From: Ruminococcus sp.
GTDB taxonomy: Bacteria; Bacillota; Clostridia; Oscillospirales; Ruminococcaceae
Reading direction: 5' to 3'
DNA length: 38,191 nucleotides
Assembly: GCA_017523285.1 (NCBI GenBank)
Contig: JAFWWU010000055.1
Coordinates: 1-38,191 of the forward strand
Part shown: positions 1 through 8,752 of the stretch, in pieces
Layout: each line of letters starts with the position of its first letter
Position numbering within the stretch: the first letter of the stretch is position 1
Notes under the pieces: model-generated
Told to the model about the DNA's origin: nothing
What the model saw: only the letters and a program-made list of their open reading frames with translations
Databases searched by the model: none
Translations under genes and position numbers: made by a program

Positions 1-298
1 AACCACAACAACAACCACAACAACGACAACAACTACTACCACTACAACGACAACTACAACAACTGCTCCGACAACAGTTGACAATATTAAGTACGGTGAC
101 GCAAACTGTGACGGAGATATAAATATTTCAGACGTAGTAATGGTAAAATGCTATCTTCTTAACAGTACAAAGTACAGCATTTCAGCTAAAGGACTTTTAA
201 ATGCTGATGTGCAGAGTACAGGTAACGGCGTAAATTCACAGGATGCTCTTGCAATTCAGAAATATGTTCTGCTTCTTCTGACAAATCTTCCTGTATAA
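1..298 (+). CDS. Dockerin-containing secreted protein, C-terminal fragment
   Basis: The reading frame is open from the left edge and ends at TAA 296-298. It begins with a run of about 20 threonine codons, a linker typical of cellulosomal enzymes. A type I dockerin follows: first calcium-binding repeat GDANCDGDINISD, second repeat NADVQSTGNGVNSQDAL. Dockerins bind cohesins on scaffoldins, so the missing N-terminal part is probably a carbohydrate-active or other cellulosomal module; its identity cannot be read here. The dockerin resembles that of the GH48 enzyme downstream (shared VKCYL helix core, ISA spacer and LPV ending), suggesting the same cohesin partner. A terminator follows at 309-343. 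Confidence 0.9.
   Translation, partial: TTTTTTTTTTTTTTTTTTTTTAPTTVDNIKYGDANCDGDINISDVVMVKCYLLNSTKYSISAKGLLNADVQSTGNGVNSQDALAIQKYVLLLLTNLPV
2..61 (+). repeat. Threonine-codon (ACN) repeat encoding a linker
   Basis: Uninterrupted ACA/ACT/ACC/ACG codons encode a poly-Thr linker. This is low-complexity coding sequence that may vary in length by slippage, and it is likely to be O-glycosylated in the exported protein. Confidence 0.85.
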
Positions 299-308
299 AC
301 GGGATATA

Positions 309-343
309 AAAAAGCTCTGTATCGGATTGATACAGAGCTTTTT
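309..343. terminator. Bidirectional intrinsic terminator between convergent genes
   Basis: A 15-bp perfect stem (309-323 with 329-343, loop GGATT) has A-rich and T-rich flanks. It can end both the dockerin transcript (plus) and the ABC operon (minus), whose last stop codon is at 349. Confidence 0.9.
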
Positions 344-348
344 GCTGT

Positions 349-1767
349 TTATGAGTTTTTCTGTTCCATATAGGAAACAAGCATATCGTGCCAGTACATA
401 AATGATGATGTACCTGATATATCACGTTCTCTTATAATAAGACCCGTATATTCATGGTCAATTGTAAGATAGTATTTGTTTTCTTCAAACTTCATAAGTC
501 CTATTGTCTTTGATTTGCCGTCAAGGAAGCTGTATTTGATTGTTATATCATAATTTGCTTCGTCAGCAGCCTTTTCAAATGCTTCAGTAGCATCAGGGGC
601 AATTCCGTCAAATCCGAGATATGAAAGTGCATTGAAGAAGTTTGTCATATAATCGCAAGCCTCAGCACCGAGTATATCAATATCTTTTCCGTTTAATGTA
701 TACTGGCTTGATGCTGCGTCAAATGTGTATTTGATTTCTTCGCCGTGATATTTCATATCAATTGCAGAAACGTCGTTTATGCTTTCCTCATTGAATGTAG
801 GATAAAGAACAGCGCTCATATCCTTTTCGATGAAGTCAACGTCATAAGTGTAGTAAGTTCCTACAACGCCTGTGTCAACATCAAGAACGTGAGTATACAT
901 ATCAGCATTATCGCCATAATAGCTGAACATGAGATGTGTGCAGTCGCCGTCCTTTGTGTAGACATAAAGCTCAGCATAAGGCTTATCAAATCCGTAATCT
1001 GATTTGTTTTCAATCTTGAAAGTAACAAATTCTTCTGCCTGAAGTCTTGTGAGGAGGCTTGTTATTGTTCTAACCTTTGTTGTATCAACATAAAGTTTGC
1101 CGAGAACGCCGTCCTTAACAGTGCTTTCCCACATATCAGTATTGTTTCTTGTTACGTCAAGAACATCCTTGCCGTTTCTTACAAGACGAACTCTTGAAAG
1201 CTCTGCGTCGGTATATCCTATCATATTTGAATTTCTTATCATAGCGTCGTTTGCTACAAGTACGCATCCGTAATATGCGTCTACAAGATATACTGTATCA
1301 TTGCCCTCAACTGTAACATAGTAGTTATCAGATGTAGGAGTGATATTTCCGATATTGAGCTTATAGTTGTTTACTCCGTCGCTAACATTGACATAGTAGC
1401 CGTTATTAAGACCGTAATCTGCTTTTTTTGCATCATCGGCTTTGCCAAGGTCGTCTTCTGCTGTAAGAGTAGAAAGGAATGTGAGAAGGCTGTTGCAGTA
1501 GTCAAGGCTTACAGGATAGTTTTCATGGTTTTTCATTTTCCATGCTGACTGTTCTGCGGAGTAAGTGATATTGTATTCGCCGTTTTCGTTTTTGAGGTCA
1601 ATAGAAGTTATGTTTGTATAATCGAAATTGAAAAGTGAATAACTCTGGATTTTTTCGTTTTTAGCTTCCGCTTTTTTATCCTGTGATGACTTTACCGCAA
1701 AGAAAGCTGAAATAGAGCCGACAGCAAGAACGAAAAGTATAACTGCAATTATTATAGGTTTTTTCAT
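349..1767 (-). CDS. DUF4340-domain membrane-anchored protein
   Basis: A 472-aa protein with one N-terminal membrane segment (about residues 4-24, preceded by MKKP) and a long extracytoplasmic part. The beta-rich repeats (NITSIDLKNENGEYNITY, then LSRVRLVRNGKDVLDVTR, then VSAIDMKYHGEEIKYTF) are the pattern of DUF4340 proteins, which accompany GldG-like ABC systems. It is the last gene of a four-gene operon: its ATG overlaps the upstream TAA by one base (TAATG), implying translational coupling. It is probably an accessory surface subunit of the transporter. Substrate and reaction are unknown. The family call comes from pattern and context. Confidence 0.8.
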   Translation of the reverse strand: MKKPIIIAVILFVLAVGSISAFFAVKSSQDKKAEAKNEKIQSYSLFNFDYTNITSIDLKNENGEYNITYSAEQSAWKMKNHENYPVSLDYCNSLLTFLSTLTAEDDLGKADDAKKADYGLNNGYYVNVSDGVNNYKLNIGNITPTSDNYYVTVEGNDTVYLVDAYYGCVLVANDAMIRNSNMIGYTDAELSRVRLVRNGKDVLDVTRNNTDMWESTVKDGVLGKLYVDTTKVRTITSLLTRLQAEEFVTFKIENKSDYGFDKPYAELYVYTKDGDCTHLMFSYYGDNADMYTHVLDVDTGVVGTYYTYDVDFIEKDMSAVLYPTFNEESINDVSAIDMKYHGEEIKYTFDAASSQYTLNGKDIDILGAEACDYMTNFFNALSYLGFDGIAPDATEAFEKAADEANYDITIKYSFLDGKSKTIGLMKFEENKYYLTIDHEYTGLIIRERDISGTSSFMYWHDMLVSYMEQKNS

Positions 1768-3248
1768 TATGCACTGCGCCTCCTTAACCAGATGATAACT
1801 CCGAATAATGTAACACAGAGCGGAGCAATAACGAAGATTGCAAGAACCTTGTTTGCCTTTGCTTCTGAATCAAAATGCATATAATCGAATGCACGGTTTT
1901 TATCAGGGATTTCCATATTGTATTCACTGTCGTACATCCATGAAATAGATGAAAGTGAAAGGTAAATAGGAATAATTGTATAGCCCATACCGCAGTTTTC
2001 GTCATCAAAGAAATCAGCGTTGCCGAAAACTACGAGCTTTGAATTGTTTGATTTGTTATATGAATAACATGCAAGATTGAAAAGTCCTGAGGTTGATTCA
2101 GTATCTGTTTCAGTACCGCCGAAAGGCTCGCTGCATGATGTATAGCCTGACTGTCCCTGAGCTGTCTGCATAAGCGGATTACATTCAAGTACAGCGCTGT
2201 TTTTGCCGTTTACAAGTCCGAAGCTTCTTGATGAAGTAATGTATGGGTAGATACCGCTTGAAACAAGTGAATTGAGATCAGTTGTAAGGTCTACTGTCTG
2301 TGATTCATCAGGTGCAGTGAGTGAGAAGAGGATTGTTGTAGGATCATCTTTTTTGCACATATCTGAGCTTGTTTCGTAAATACGGTCATAGTGAATAACA
2401 ATATTATATTCGCCGAGGAGAGCTTCAAGATTTGTATATCTGAACTTTTCTTCATTAGGTGAGAGGAAAAGTGAGATGTTTCCGCCTTTTGCCATAAAGT
2501 CCATAAGCTTTTCTTTTTCGCTGAGTGTGATATCGTTCTTCGGAGCACAGATGTAAATGATTTTTGCGTCTTCGGGAACAGCGTCAACAGAAGAAAGATT
2601 AAGCTCGTCAAGGTCATAGTTGGCATTTTTTGTCTGAGCTTCAAAGAAAGTATAGTTTTCCTTGATTGTTTTTTCACCATGTCCTGTAAGGAAATAGATG
2701 TTGGCAATATCGCCTTCGGTAACTGTTTTAATAGCACCTGCGATATTGTTTTCACCGACATATTTTTCTTCAACTACAACACCATTTGAGTCCTGAACGT
2801 CAACGAAGAGGTCTGAAACTCTGTGAACAAGGTCGTTGCATTTAAGAACTATATCACCGTTTGAAAGCTGTAAAAAGCCTTCGGGATCAAGTGATTTTGC
2901 AAGGTTAGGGTTTTCTTGTGGGTCAAAGCATGTGATTTTGATATTATCATATTCGGAATACTGCTTAAGACCGTAATATAAAGGTAGAGCAAGGTCATCT
3001 TTAGAGAAATCCTCGATATCATCAACGCCTCTTGCAAGAACGTACATTTCAATATTCTTATCCTTTACGCTTTCAAGAAGATCTCTTGTCTTATCTGTAA
3101 GAGAATACATTTTTGAAGGTGTTGTGTCGATATTTACATCGAAATAATTTACAATAAGGTTTATAGGGATGATTATTGCAACAAGAAGGAGTGCAAGAAC
3201 GAGAGCAACAATACCCGAAAAATTAAAATTGCGTTTAGTTTTATTCAA
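1767..3248 (-). CDS. GldG-like ABC transporter auxiliary protein
   Basis: About 493 aa: an N-terminal membrane helix (about residues 13-33), a large extracytoplasmic domain and a C-terminal membrane helix (about 466-486) ending in WLRRRSA. The segments beginning TPSKMYSLTDKTRDLL and IYFLTGHGEKTI are hallmarks of the GldG/ABC auxiliary family, which pairs with GldA/GldF-type transporters. I prefer a TTG start at 3248 because GGGGG at 3257-3261 sits 8 bases upstream. The frame stays open to another TTG at 3269, but that start would lie inside the permease gene and has no ribosome site. Which substrate this Firmicutes version of the system handles is not known. Confidence 0.82.
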   Translation of the reverse strand: MNKTKRNFNFSGIVALVLALLLVAIIIPINLIVNYFDVNIDTTPSKMYSLTDKTRDLLESVKDKNIEMYVLARGVDDIEDFSKDDLALPLYYGLKQYSEYDNIKITCFDPQENPNLAKSLDPEGFLQLSNGDIVLKCNDLVHRVSDLFVDVQDSNGVVVEEKYVGENNIAGAIKTVTEGDIANIYFLTGHGEKTIKENYTFFEAQTKNANYDLDELNLSSVDAVPEDAKIIYICAPKNDITLSEKEKLMDFMAKGGNISLFLSPNEEKFRYTNLEALLGEYNIVIHYDRIYETSSDMCKKDDPTTILFSLTAPDESQTVDLTTDLNSLVSSGIYPYITSSRSFGLVNGKNSAVLECNPLMQTAQGQSGYTSCSEPFGGTETDTESTSGLFNLACYSYNKSNNSKLVVFGNADFFDDENCGMGYTIIPIYLSLSSISWMYDSEYNMEIPDKNRAFDYMHFDSEAKANKVLAIFVIAPLCVTLFGVIIWLRRRSA

Positions 3249-3253
3249 AGTAA

Positions 3254-3985
3254 TTACCCCCTGTTCCAACGTCTTTTCTCAATTGAAATCATTGTCCAGC
3301 CGAGGAAAACGACGCATACTGAAATAAAGAAGATTATATCAGAGAGTCTGATAAGTCCTCTTGCGAAATAAACGAATTTAGGCTGTGCGGTGAACATAGC
3401 AATGAATGCCTGAAGCTTAGGGAAACGTGCGATAAAGTCACTTGTTGCGAAAGTATCGAGCCATACAAGAGCAAGCATTACAGCTTCACTGAGCAGAGCC
3501 GCTGTGATAGGATTTTCGGCAAATGATGAAAGAAGCATACCGATAGCAATACACATAATTCCCCAGAGGAAGAATCCGATGTATACACTTATAAGATGTG
3601 AAATAATGATTTCACCGTTCATTGCGGTAACAACAGGATAAACAACCGAGCATGCAAGCATAAAGATGAAAACTGTTGTAAGTGCAAGGAATTTCGCAAT
3701 AACAAGATGAAATACATTTATCGGTGATGTGAACAGCAGAACTTCTGTGTTGAGTTTTCTTTCATCTGCAAATGTTCTCATTGTGAGAAGCGGAATAAGA
3801 AGAATAAAATAGAATATATTATTGTAGAATAAGTCAGGATATGTAAATTTGATTGTACTGCTTGTCATATCTGCAATCTGACTGCCGATAAAGAACGAAA
3901 ACAGAAGCATGAACAGCGATGAGATTACATAAGCGAAAGGAGTACAGAAGAATGAATGTAATTCCTTTTTATAAAGTGAAAACAT
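3254..3985 (-). CDS. ABC transporter permease (GldF-like, ABC-2 type)
   Basis: A 243-aa integral membrane protein with about six hydrophobic helices and almost no soluble domain, of the ABC-2/GldF type: it opens MFSLYKKELHSFF and has the PLLTMRTFADERK cytoplasmic loop usual in this family. The start at 3985 is set by an AAAGGAGGAAAA ribosome site at 3991-4002, just inside the end of the ATPase gene; the longer open frame upstream merely overlaps the ATPase gene in another frame. One base separates it from the ATPase stop. Together with the neighbouring ATPase and GldG-like protein it forms a complete transporter. Confidence 0.88.
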   Translation of the reverse strand: MFSLYKKELHSFFCTPFAYVISSLFMLLFSFFIGSQIADMTSSTIKFTYPDLFYNNIFYFILLIPLLTMRTFADERKLNTEVLLFTSPINVFHLVIAKFLALTTVFIFMLACSVVYPVVTAMNGEIIISHLISVYIGFFLWGIMCIAIGMLLSSFAENPITAALLSEAVMLALVWLDTFATSDFIARFPKLQAFIAMFTAQPKFVYFARGLIRLSDIIFFISVCVVFLGWTMISIEKRRWNRG

Positions 3986-3986
3986 A

Positions 3987-5030
3987 TTATTTTTCCTCCT
4001 TTTCTTTATCGGTATCAGCGTCAGCATTGTCGGAAGCTGTTTCTTTTTCTTCAGGCATAGCTTCAAGAATATCAGAAAGAGTTTCCTTTTTGACAGGCTG
4101 ATTGATAAGCTTGATGAATACATCTTCAAGATTCGGCTTTTCTGTTGATATTTCAACAATTGACAAGCCGTTTGCCATAAGCTCAGACATAAGCTTGCCT
4201 CTTACAGCATCAGCCTCACCCTCAAGAATAATAGAGAAGAAGTTTACATTGCCCTCTTCATTTCTTGTTTCGGCAATTTCCTTGACGCCTTCAATTGAAG
4301 TGATGGTTTTCTGAGCCTTTTCCTTATCTCCGTCAATCTTGATGTTGATAATGAAGTTGGAGGTGAATTTCTTTTCAAGGTTTTCGATTGTATCGATAGC
4401 CCTTATTACACCTTTATTAATAATAACAACTCTGTCGCATATAGCGCTTACTTCGCTTAGGATATGTGAGCTGAATATAACAGAGTGGTCTTTCTTGAGT
4501 TCCTTGATGATTTCACGGACTTCTGCAACCTGTTCAGGGTCAAGACCTACGGTAGGTTCATCGAGGATTAGGAATTTCGGGTTGCCGAGAAGAGCCTGTG
4601 CGAAGCCTACTCTCTGTCTGTAACCCTTTGAAAGATGCTTTATCAGACGATTTGAAACGTCTGTGATTTTAAGCTTTCTCATTACATAATCAATCTGCTC
4701 GGAACGCTTTGTTACAGGGATTTTTTTAAGTCCCGCACAGAATTTCAGATATTCCTTGACCTTCATATCAGGGTAAACCGGAGGAATTTCAGGAAGATAG
4801 CCTATGCTTTTTTTAGCATCCATAGGTTTTTTGGAAATATCATTTCCGTAAATTGTTACAGTTCCCTTAGTCATAGGCAGGTAACCCGAAATCATATTCA
4901 TAGTAGTTGATTTGCCTGCGCCGTTAGGACCGAGGAAACCAAGAATCTCATTTTCATTTATTGTAAAACTTATGTTATTTACGGCAAGATTTTTACCGTA
5001 ATACTTTGTAAGATTTGAAATAGTAATCAT
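3987..5030 (-). CDS. ABC transporter ATP-binding protein (GldA-like)
   Basis: A 347-aa ATPase. Walker A GPNGAGKST lies at about residues 34-42, the signature LSKGYRQR at 133-140 and Walker B LILDEP at 154-159, with the switch histidine in SSHILSE. After the nucleotide-binding domain there is a DUF4162-type tail (IVEISTEKPNLEDVFIKL), then an unusual acidic and lysine-rich C-terminal extension (about residues 310-347, ending DADTDKEKEEK). First gene of the minus-strand operon, with an AAAGGAG ribosome site just upstream of the ATG. It should power the permease encoded directly behind it. Confidence 0.92.
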   Translation of the reverse strand: MITISNLTKYYGKNLAVNNISFTINENEILGFLGPNGAGKSTTMNMISGYLPMTKGTVTIYGNDISKKPMDAKKSIGYLPEIPPVYPDMKVKEYLKFCAGLKKIPVTKRSEQIDYVMRKLKITDVSNRLIKHLSKGYRQRVGFAQALLGNPKFLILDEPTVGLDPEQVAEVREIIKELKKDHSVIFSSHILSEVSAICDRVVIINKGVIRAIDTIENLEKKFTSNFIINIKIDGDKEKAQKTITSIEGVKEIAETRNEEGNVNFFSIILEGEADAVRGKLMSELMANGLSIVEISTEKPNLEDVFIKLINQPVKKETLSDILEAMPEEKETASDNADADTDKEKEEK

Positions 5031-5425
5031 GAGTTTCTCCTTTCAGATGAATTTGCCGAAGCATATAGTCATACAAGATACATTATCTCAAAAAAAGATG
5101 AATGTGATATGAATAAACTGTTACCAGAATATTAAAACAAGATAAAATGCACGAAAAAAGTAAATGAGTCGCACTAATAATAATTGAGTAATGTGTATGT
5201 TTCGTGAAAGAAAATTGTAAGATAAATGAATATTTGTGCAACAGAAAAACCGCTAAATATCGCGGAAAACGCTATTTAATAAAATGAATTGATTTTATAC
5301 TTATTTCGTTAATATTTTTGTTTGAGCCGATAATTATGCGTTGTCGTATTGCACAAAAAGAAATAAGATAGTGTGTGCATTGCGACAAAAAAATCAGTTT
5401 GAGCCATGTGCGTCGGCTTTTGGTG
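5031..5425. other. Intergenic region upstream of the ABC operon
   Basis: AT-rich, divergent spacer between the ABC operon and the GH48 promoter. Short open frames on the minus strand at 5272-5533 lack ribosome sites and family resemblance. I see no coding gene here; it probably holds the leftward promoter of the ABC operon. Confidence 0.6.
5062..5091 (-). promoter_or_regulatory. Possible promoter of the ABC operon
   Basis: On the minus strand TTGAGA (5086-5091) and TATATG (5062-5067) are separated by 18 bases, 32 bases upstream of the ATPase start. The match to the vegetative sigma consensus is moderate only. Confidence 0.3.
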
Positions 5426-5454
5426 TTGACAAGGTAAAAAATGTGTAATATAAT
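5426..5454 (+). promoter_or_regulatory. Consensus sigma-A promoter of the GH48 gene
   Basis: TTGACA (5426-5431), a 17-base spacer and TATAAT (5449-5454) match the vegetative consensus exactly, predicting a start near 5461 and a leader of about 150 nt. This implies strong expression. Confidence 0.85.
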
Positions 5455-5509
5455 AAACATGAAAATAGTTTGTGAGTTCTGTGTTTGCATTGTGATAATG
5501 TGACACACA

Positions 5510-5566
5510 GTGTGCTAAACCATTTTCGCACACGCTTTGGAAGTCTGATCACGAAAACAGGCTTCC
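5510..5566 (+). promoter_or_regulatory. Two hairpins in the GH48 mRNA leader
   Basis: Stem GTGTGC/GCACAC (5510-5515 with 5528-5533) is followed by a 9-bp stem (5539-5547 with 5558-5566, one G-U pair). Neither has a T-tract. They could stabilise the mRNA or carry regulation; the function is inferred only. Confidence 0.45.
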
Positions 5567-5612
5567 GGATTTATAATACTTTTCAAATTTTTTACGAGAG
5601 GGGTAAAATCAA

Positions 5613-8033
5613 ATGATATCAAAAAAGACTAAGGCATTAGTATCTGCTGCTCTTGCTGCAACAGTTACTGTTAGTTCAATGGTTCCTTGCTTCACATCAG
5701 CAGCAGGCTCAAGAACTAAAAAAGAAGCATTTGGCGACAGCACATATGCTGAAAGATTTATGTCACTTTATGATGACGTAGTTACAAACGGTGTAGAAAA
5801 CGGCTATCTCAGTAAGAACAACAATGGTGGTTCAGGTTCATTCGGTGTTCCATACCACGCTGCTGAAACAGTTATCGTTGAAGCTCCTGACTACGGTCAC
5901 GAAACAACATCAGAAGCTATGTCATACATCGTATGGGTAGCTGCTATGAGAGATAAGCTCGCTGCAGATGGCGTTGTTGACGGTGCTACAAATACTAATG
6001 ACCTTGCAAAAGCTTGGAAAACAATGGAAGTTATGATTCCAACAGTTCAGGAAAACTACTGGACAGTAGATAAGCTTTCAGCTCAGTATAACAATGAGTG
6101 TGATATGCCTGAGGATTATCCTGAAAAGCAGGAAACAAACTCAAACAACACAGGTGAAAACCCACTTTACAGCTCATTCAAGTCAGTTTATAAGAGTGAT
6201 GACGGTCTTTACCTCATGCACTGGCTCGCTGACGTTGATGACTGGTATGGCTTCGGCGGAGGCAGCGGTAAATTTACATTCATCAATACCTTCCAGAGAG
6301 GCGAAAATGAATCATGTTTTGAAACTGTTCCACATCCAGCTGTTGAAGAGCTTAAGTATGGTATGAAGGGCACAAGAGGTATGAAGGGTATCTTCAATAC
6401 TGAATCAGAAGTTGCTAAGCAGTGGGCTTATACAAACGCTCCTGACGCTGAAGACCGTGCTATCCAGGCTGTTTATGCAGCTAACAGATGGGGCGTTGGC
6501 GACAGCAAGGTAACTGCTCTTGCAGGTAAGATGGGTGACCAGCTCAGAAACGACATGTTTGACAAGTACTACAAGGCTATCGGCTGTCAGGATAAGACAA
6601 CAGATATGAGCGGTGGTTCAGGTCTTAAGGGCCAGCACTTCCTCAGAGCTTGGTATACATCATGGGGCGGCATGCTCGGCACAGAAAGCTGGGGCGGCTG
6701 GGCATGGCAGATCGGTTGTTCACACAGCCACGAATTCTACCAGAACCCACTTGCTGCTTACGGTCTTCTCTATGATGAGGGTCTTAATGCTGGCATGCAG
6801 GCTGATGGTGCTACAGACGACTACGAAACATCATTCCAGCGTCAGATGGAACTCTATCTCTGGCTCCAGTCAGCAGATGGTCCGATCGCTGGTGGTTGTA
6901 CAAACTCATATAAGGGTCGTTATGAAGGCTATCCTTCAGGCGAACCAACATTCTATGATATGATTTACCTTGAACACCCAGTTTACGCTGACCCAGGTTC
7001 AAACCACTGGATCGGTAACCAGGTATGGGCTGTTCAGCGTCTTGCAGAACTTTACTACGTTGTAAAGACAGAAGGTTCAAAGTACACTGGTAAGATCGGT
7101 GGCCTTTCACTTGAAGAGGCTCTTGAAAAGATTCTTGACAGATGGGTTAACTGGTTCGTTGAGAACACAGAACTTACTGATGATGGCGATTACTCAATCC
7201 CTGCTACACTTGACTGGTCAGGCAGACCTGCAACATGGGATGGTAACTATGATGAAAGCGCTAACGATGGCCTTACATGTGAAATCACTGCAAGAGGCAA
7301 CGCTGACGTAGGTTGTGTATCATCACTTGCTAATACACTTATCTACTATGCTGCTGCAACAGGCACAAAGACTGAAGCAGGTTCAAACGCTAACAATACA
7401 GAGCTCGGTGGTAAGGCACTTTACCTTGCTAAGGAACTCCTTGACAGACAGTGGGAACTCGCTCGTGATGATAAGGGTCTTTCAAGAACTGAAACAAACG
7501 GCAGCTTAAAGAGAATCTTTGATCAGGACGTTCACGTTCCTTCAAACTACTCAGGCACAATGCCAAACGGCGATAAGATTGAATCAGGTATCAAGTTCAT
7601 CGATATCCGTACAATGTACAGAGATGACCCAATGTTCCAGGATCTCGAAGCAGAATATAAAGCTTCAGGTTCAACAGAAGACTTCGAACTTCACTACCAC
7701 AGATTCTGGCATCAGGGCGATATTATGATGGCTCTCGGTGCTATGGCTCTCCTCTATCCTGATATGCAGGTAGGCGGCGCTCCTGTTACTACACCTGGTT
7801 CATCTGAAAACCCAACAGCTACACTTCCTGGTGATGCTAACTGTGACGGCGAAGTAGACCTTGCAGACGCAGTTCTCGTTAAGTGCTACCTCATCAACAG
7901 TGCAGCATACTCAATCTCAGCTGAAGGTAAGGCAAACGCTGATGTTCAGGGCGATGGCAACGGTCTTAACGCTCAGGACAGCCTTGCTATTCTTCAGAAG
8001 GCTCTCAAGTTAATTGACAAGCTTCCTGTTTGA
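5613..8033 (+). CDS. GH48 processive cellulase with C-terminal dockerin
   Basis: An 806-aa exported enzyme. The signal peptide covers about residues 1-31 (KKTK, hydrophobic core, cleavage near SAAG). The catalytic module (about 38-725) carries GH48 hallmarks: GHETTSEAMSY near residues 96-106, whose glutamate at about 101 is the likely proton donor by analogy with characterised GH48 enzymes; LMHWLADVDDWYGFG; NTFQRGENESCFETVPHP; and WIGNQVWAVQRLAELYYV. A short Pro/Thr/Ser linker joins a type I dockerin from about residue 740 (GDANCDGEVDLAD, then NADVQGDGNGLNAQDS). GH48 enzymes release cellobiose processively from cellulose chain ends and are central to cellulosomes. GAGAGGGG just upstream of the ATG is the ribosome site. 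Codons look strongly biased, as in a highly expressed gene. Transcribed alone. Confidence 0.97.
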   Translation: MISKKTKALVSAALAATVTVSSMVPCFTSAAGSRTKKEAFGDSTYAERFMSLYDDVVTNGVENGYLSKNNNGGSGSFGVPYHAAETVIVEAPDYGHETTSEAMSYIVWVAAMRDKLAADGVVDGATNTNDLAKAWKTMEVMIPTVQENYWTVDKLSAQYNNECDMPEDYPEKQETNSNNTGENPLYSSFKSVYKSDDGLYLMHWLADVDDWYGFGGGSGKFTFINTFQRGENESCFETVPHPAVEELKYGMKGTRGMKGIFNTESEVAKQWAYTNAPDAEDRAIQAVYAANRWGVGDSKVTALAGKMGDQLRNDMFDKYYKAIGCQDKTTDMSGGSGLKGQHFLRAWYTSWGGMLGTESWGGWAWQIGCSHSHEFYQNPLAAYGLLYDEGLNAGMQADGATDDYETSFQRQMELYLWLQSADGPIAGGCTNSYKGRYEGYPSGEPTFYDMIYLEHPVYADPGSNHWIGNQVWAVQRLAELYYVVKTEGSKYTGKIGGLSLEEALEKILDRWVNWFVENTELTDDGDYSIPATLDWSGRPATWDGNYDESANDGLTCEITARGNADVGCVSSLANTLIYYAAATGTKTEAGSNANNTELGGKALYLAKELLDRQWELARDDKGLSRTETNGSLKRIFDQDVHVPSNYSGTMPNGDKIESGIKFIDIRTMYRDDPMFQDLEAEYKASGSTEDFELHYHRFWHQGDIMMALGAMALLYPDMQVGGAPVTTPGSSENPTATLPGDANCDGEVDLADAVLVKCYLINSAAYSISAEGKANADVQGDGNGLNAQDSLAILQKALKLIDKLPV

Positions 8034-8053
8034 TTTAACAAGTAAATAATCAT

Positions 8054-8085
8054 AAAGATGCTCTCTTCGGAGGGCATCTTTTTTT
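8054..8085 (+). terminator. Intrinsic terminator of the GH48 gene
   Basis: The 8-bp stem AAAGATGC/GCATCTTT (8054-8061 with 8074-8081) extends by further pairs around a TTCG loop and is followed by a T-tract. Confidence 0.9.
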
Positions 8086-8117
8086 ACCGCAGAATAAAAT
8101 ATTCTGCGGTATTTTTT
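8086..8117. terminator. Second, adjacent terminator
   Basis: An 11-bp perfect stem (8086-8096 with 8100-8110, loop AAA) is followed by a T-tract. Two terminators in tandem insulate the pilus operon from the GH48 promoter. From 8118 to 8283 I see nothing but AT-rich spacer. Confidence 0.85.
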
Positions 8118-8283
8118 ATTGAAAGAATTTGGGTGATAAATACTATATTATTCTATAATTGACAAAAAATATAATGTGCGATTAATTATACGAAATGTAA
8201 TTGAAAATAGCACAATCGTTGTTTATGTATTTTGTTTGATATGTAGAAAAAACAGTCTGATGCATATAAAAACTGTAAAAACC

Positions 8284-8312
8284 TTGCAAAATAAGTCAAA
8301 TAATGCTATAAT
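8284..8312 (+). promoter_or_regulatory. Sigma-A promoter of the pilus operon
   Basis: TTGCAA (8284-8289), a 17-base spacer and TATAAT (8307-8312). No terminator is evident until the end of the last sortase gene, so this may drive all seven genes. Confidence 0.7.
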
Positions 8313-8393
8313 AAACATAAAGAATAATAATTTATCTAACTGTAAAAACTAAAAAACAGTATACGAATTGTAGAATTGGAGTAAATAATTAAT

Positions 8394-8750
8394 ATGAAAA
8401 AGAATAAGGAATTAAAACGGCTCAGGCGTTCCGAATTGCTTGAACTTATGCTTCAATTGCAAAAGGAAGTCGAAGAACTGAAAGAAGAAAATGACAGGCT
8501 CAATAAAAAACTCGCAAACAAGAAAATTCTGATTGCGGAATCGGGAAACCTTGCGGAAGTTGCATTAAAAATTTCAAACATACTTGAAGAAACGCAAAGA
8601 GTTGCCGATATATACTTAGAAGGTATTCGTTTCAGAGATGAAGAATCAACAAGAATTAACGAAGAACTCATAACAGAACGCAAAAAATCAGAGCAGAAAA
8701 CACGAATTCAGAATTTCAACGCAGGCTGGAGAACTAATAGGAGCAAGTAA
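8394..8750 (+). CDS. Small coiled-coil protein heading the pilus operon
   Basis: A 118-aa, highly charged cytoplasmic protein without signal peptide or membrane helix. Residues about 8-45 (SELLELMLQLQKEVEELKEE and onward) and 65-105 show heptad-like coiled coil. I do not recognise an enzymatic family. It starts the operon (GGAG about 12 bases before ATG) and ends 2 bases before the signal peptidase gene, so the two are probably co-translated. A scaffold, regulator or assembly factor for pilus export is plausible but is inference from position. Confidence 0.75.
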   Translation: MKKNKELKRLRRSELLELMLQLQKEVEELKEENDRLNKKLANKKILIAESGNLAEVALKISNILEETQRVADIYLEGIRFRDEESTRINEELITERKKSEQKTRIQNFNAGWRTNRSK

Positions 8751-8752
8751 AA

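Noticed and set aside
15-61. Microsatellite of noncoding origin
   Set aside because: The repeat is in frame with a dockerin and encodes a threonine linker, common in cellulosomal proteins.
5488-5515. CRP-like TGTGA..TCACA pattern near the GH48 leader
   Set aside because: Half-sites are imperfect and downstream of the promoter, and classical CRP control is not expected here.
5272-5533. Two minus-strand open frames upstream of GH48
   Set aside because: No ribosome site, no recognisable protein, and they overlap the GH48 promoter and leader.
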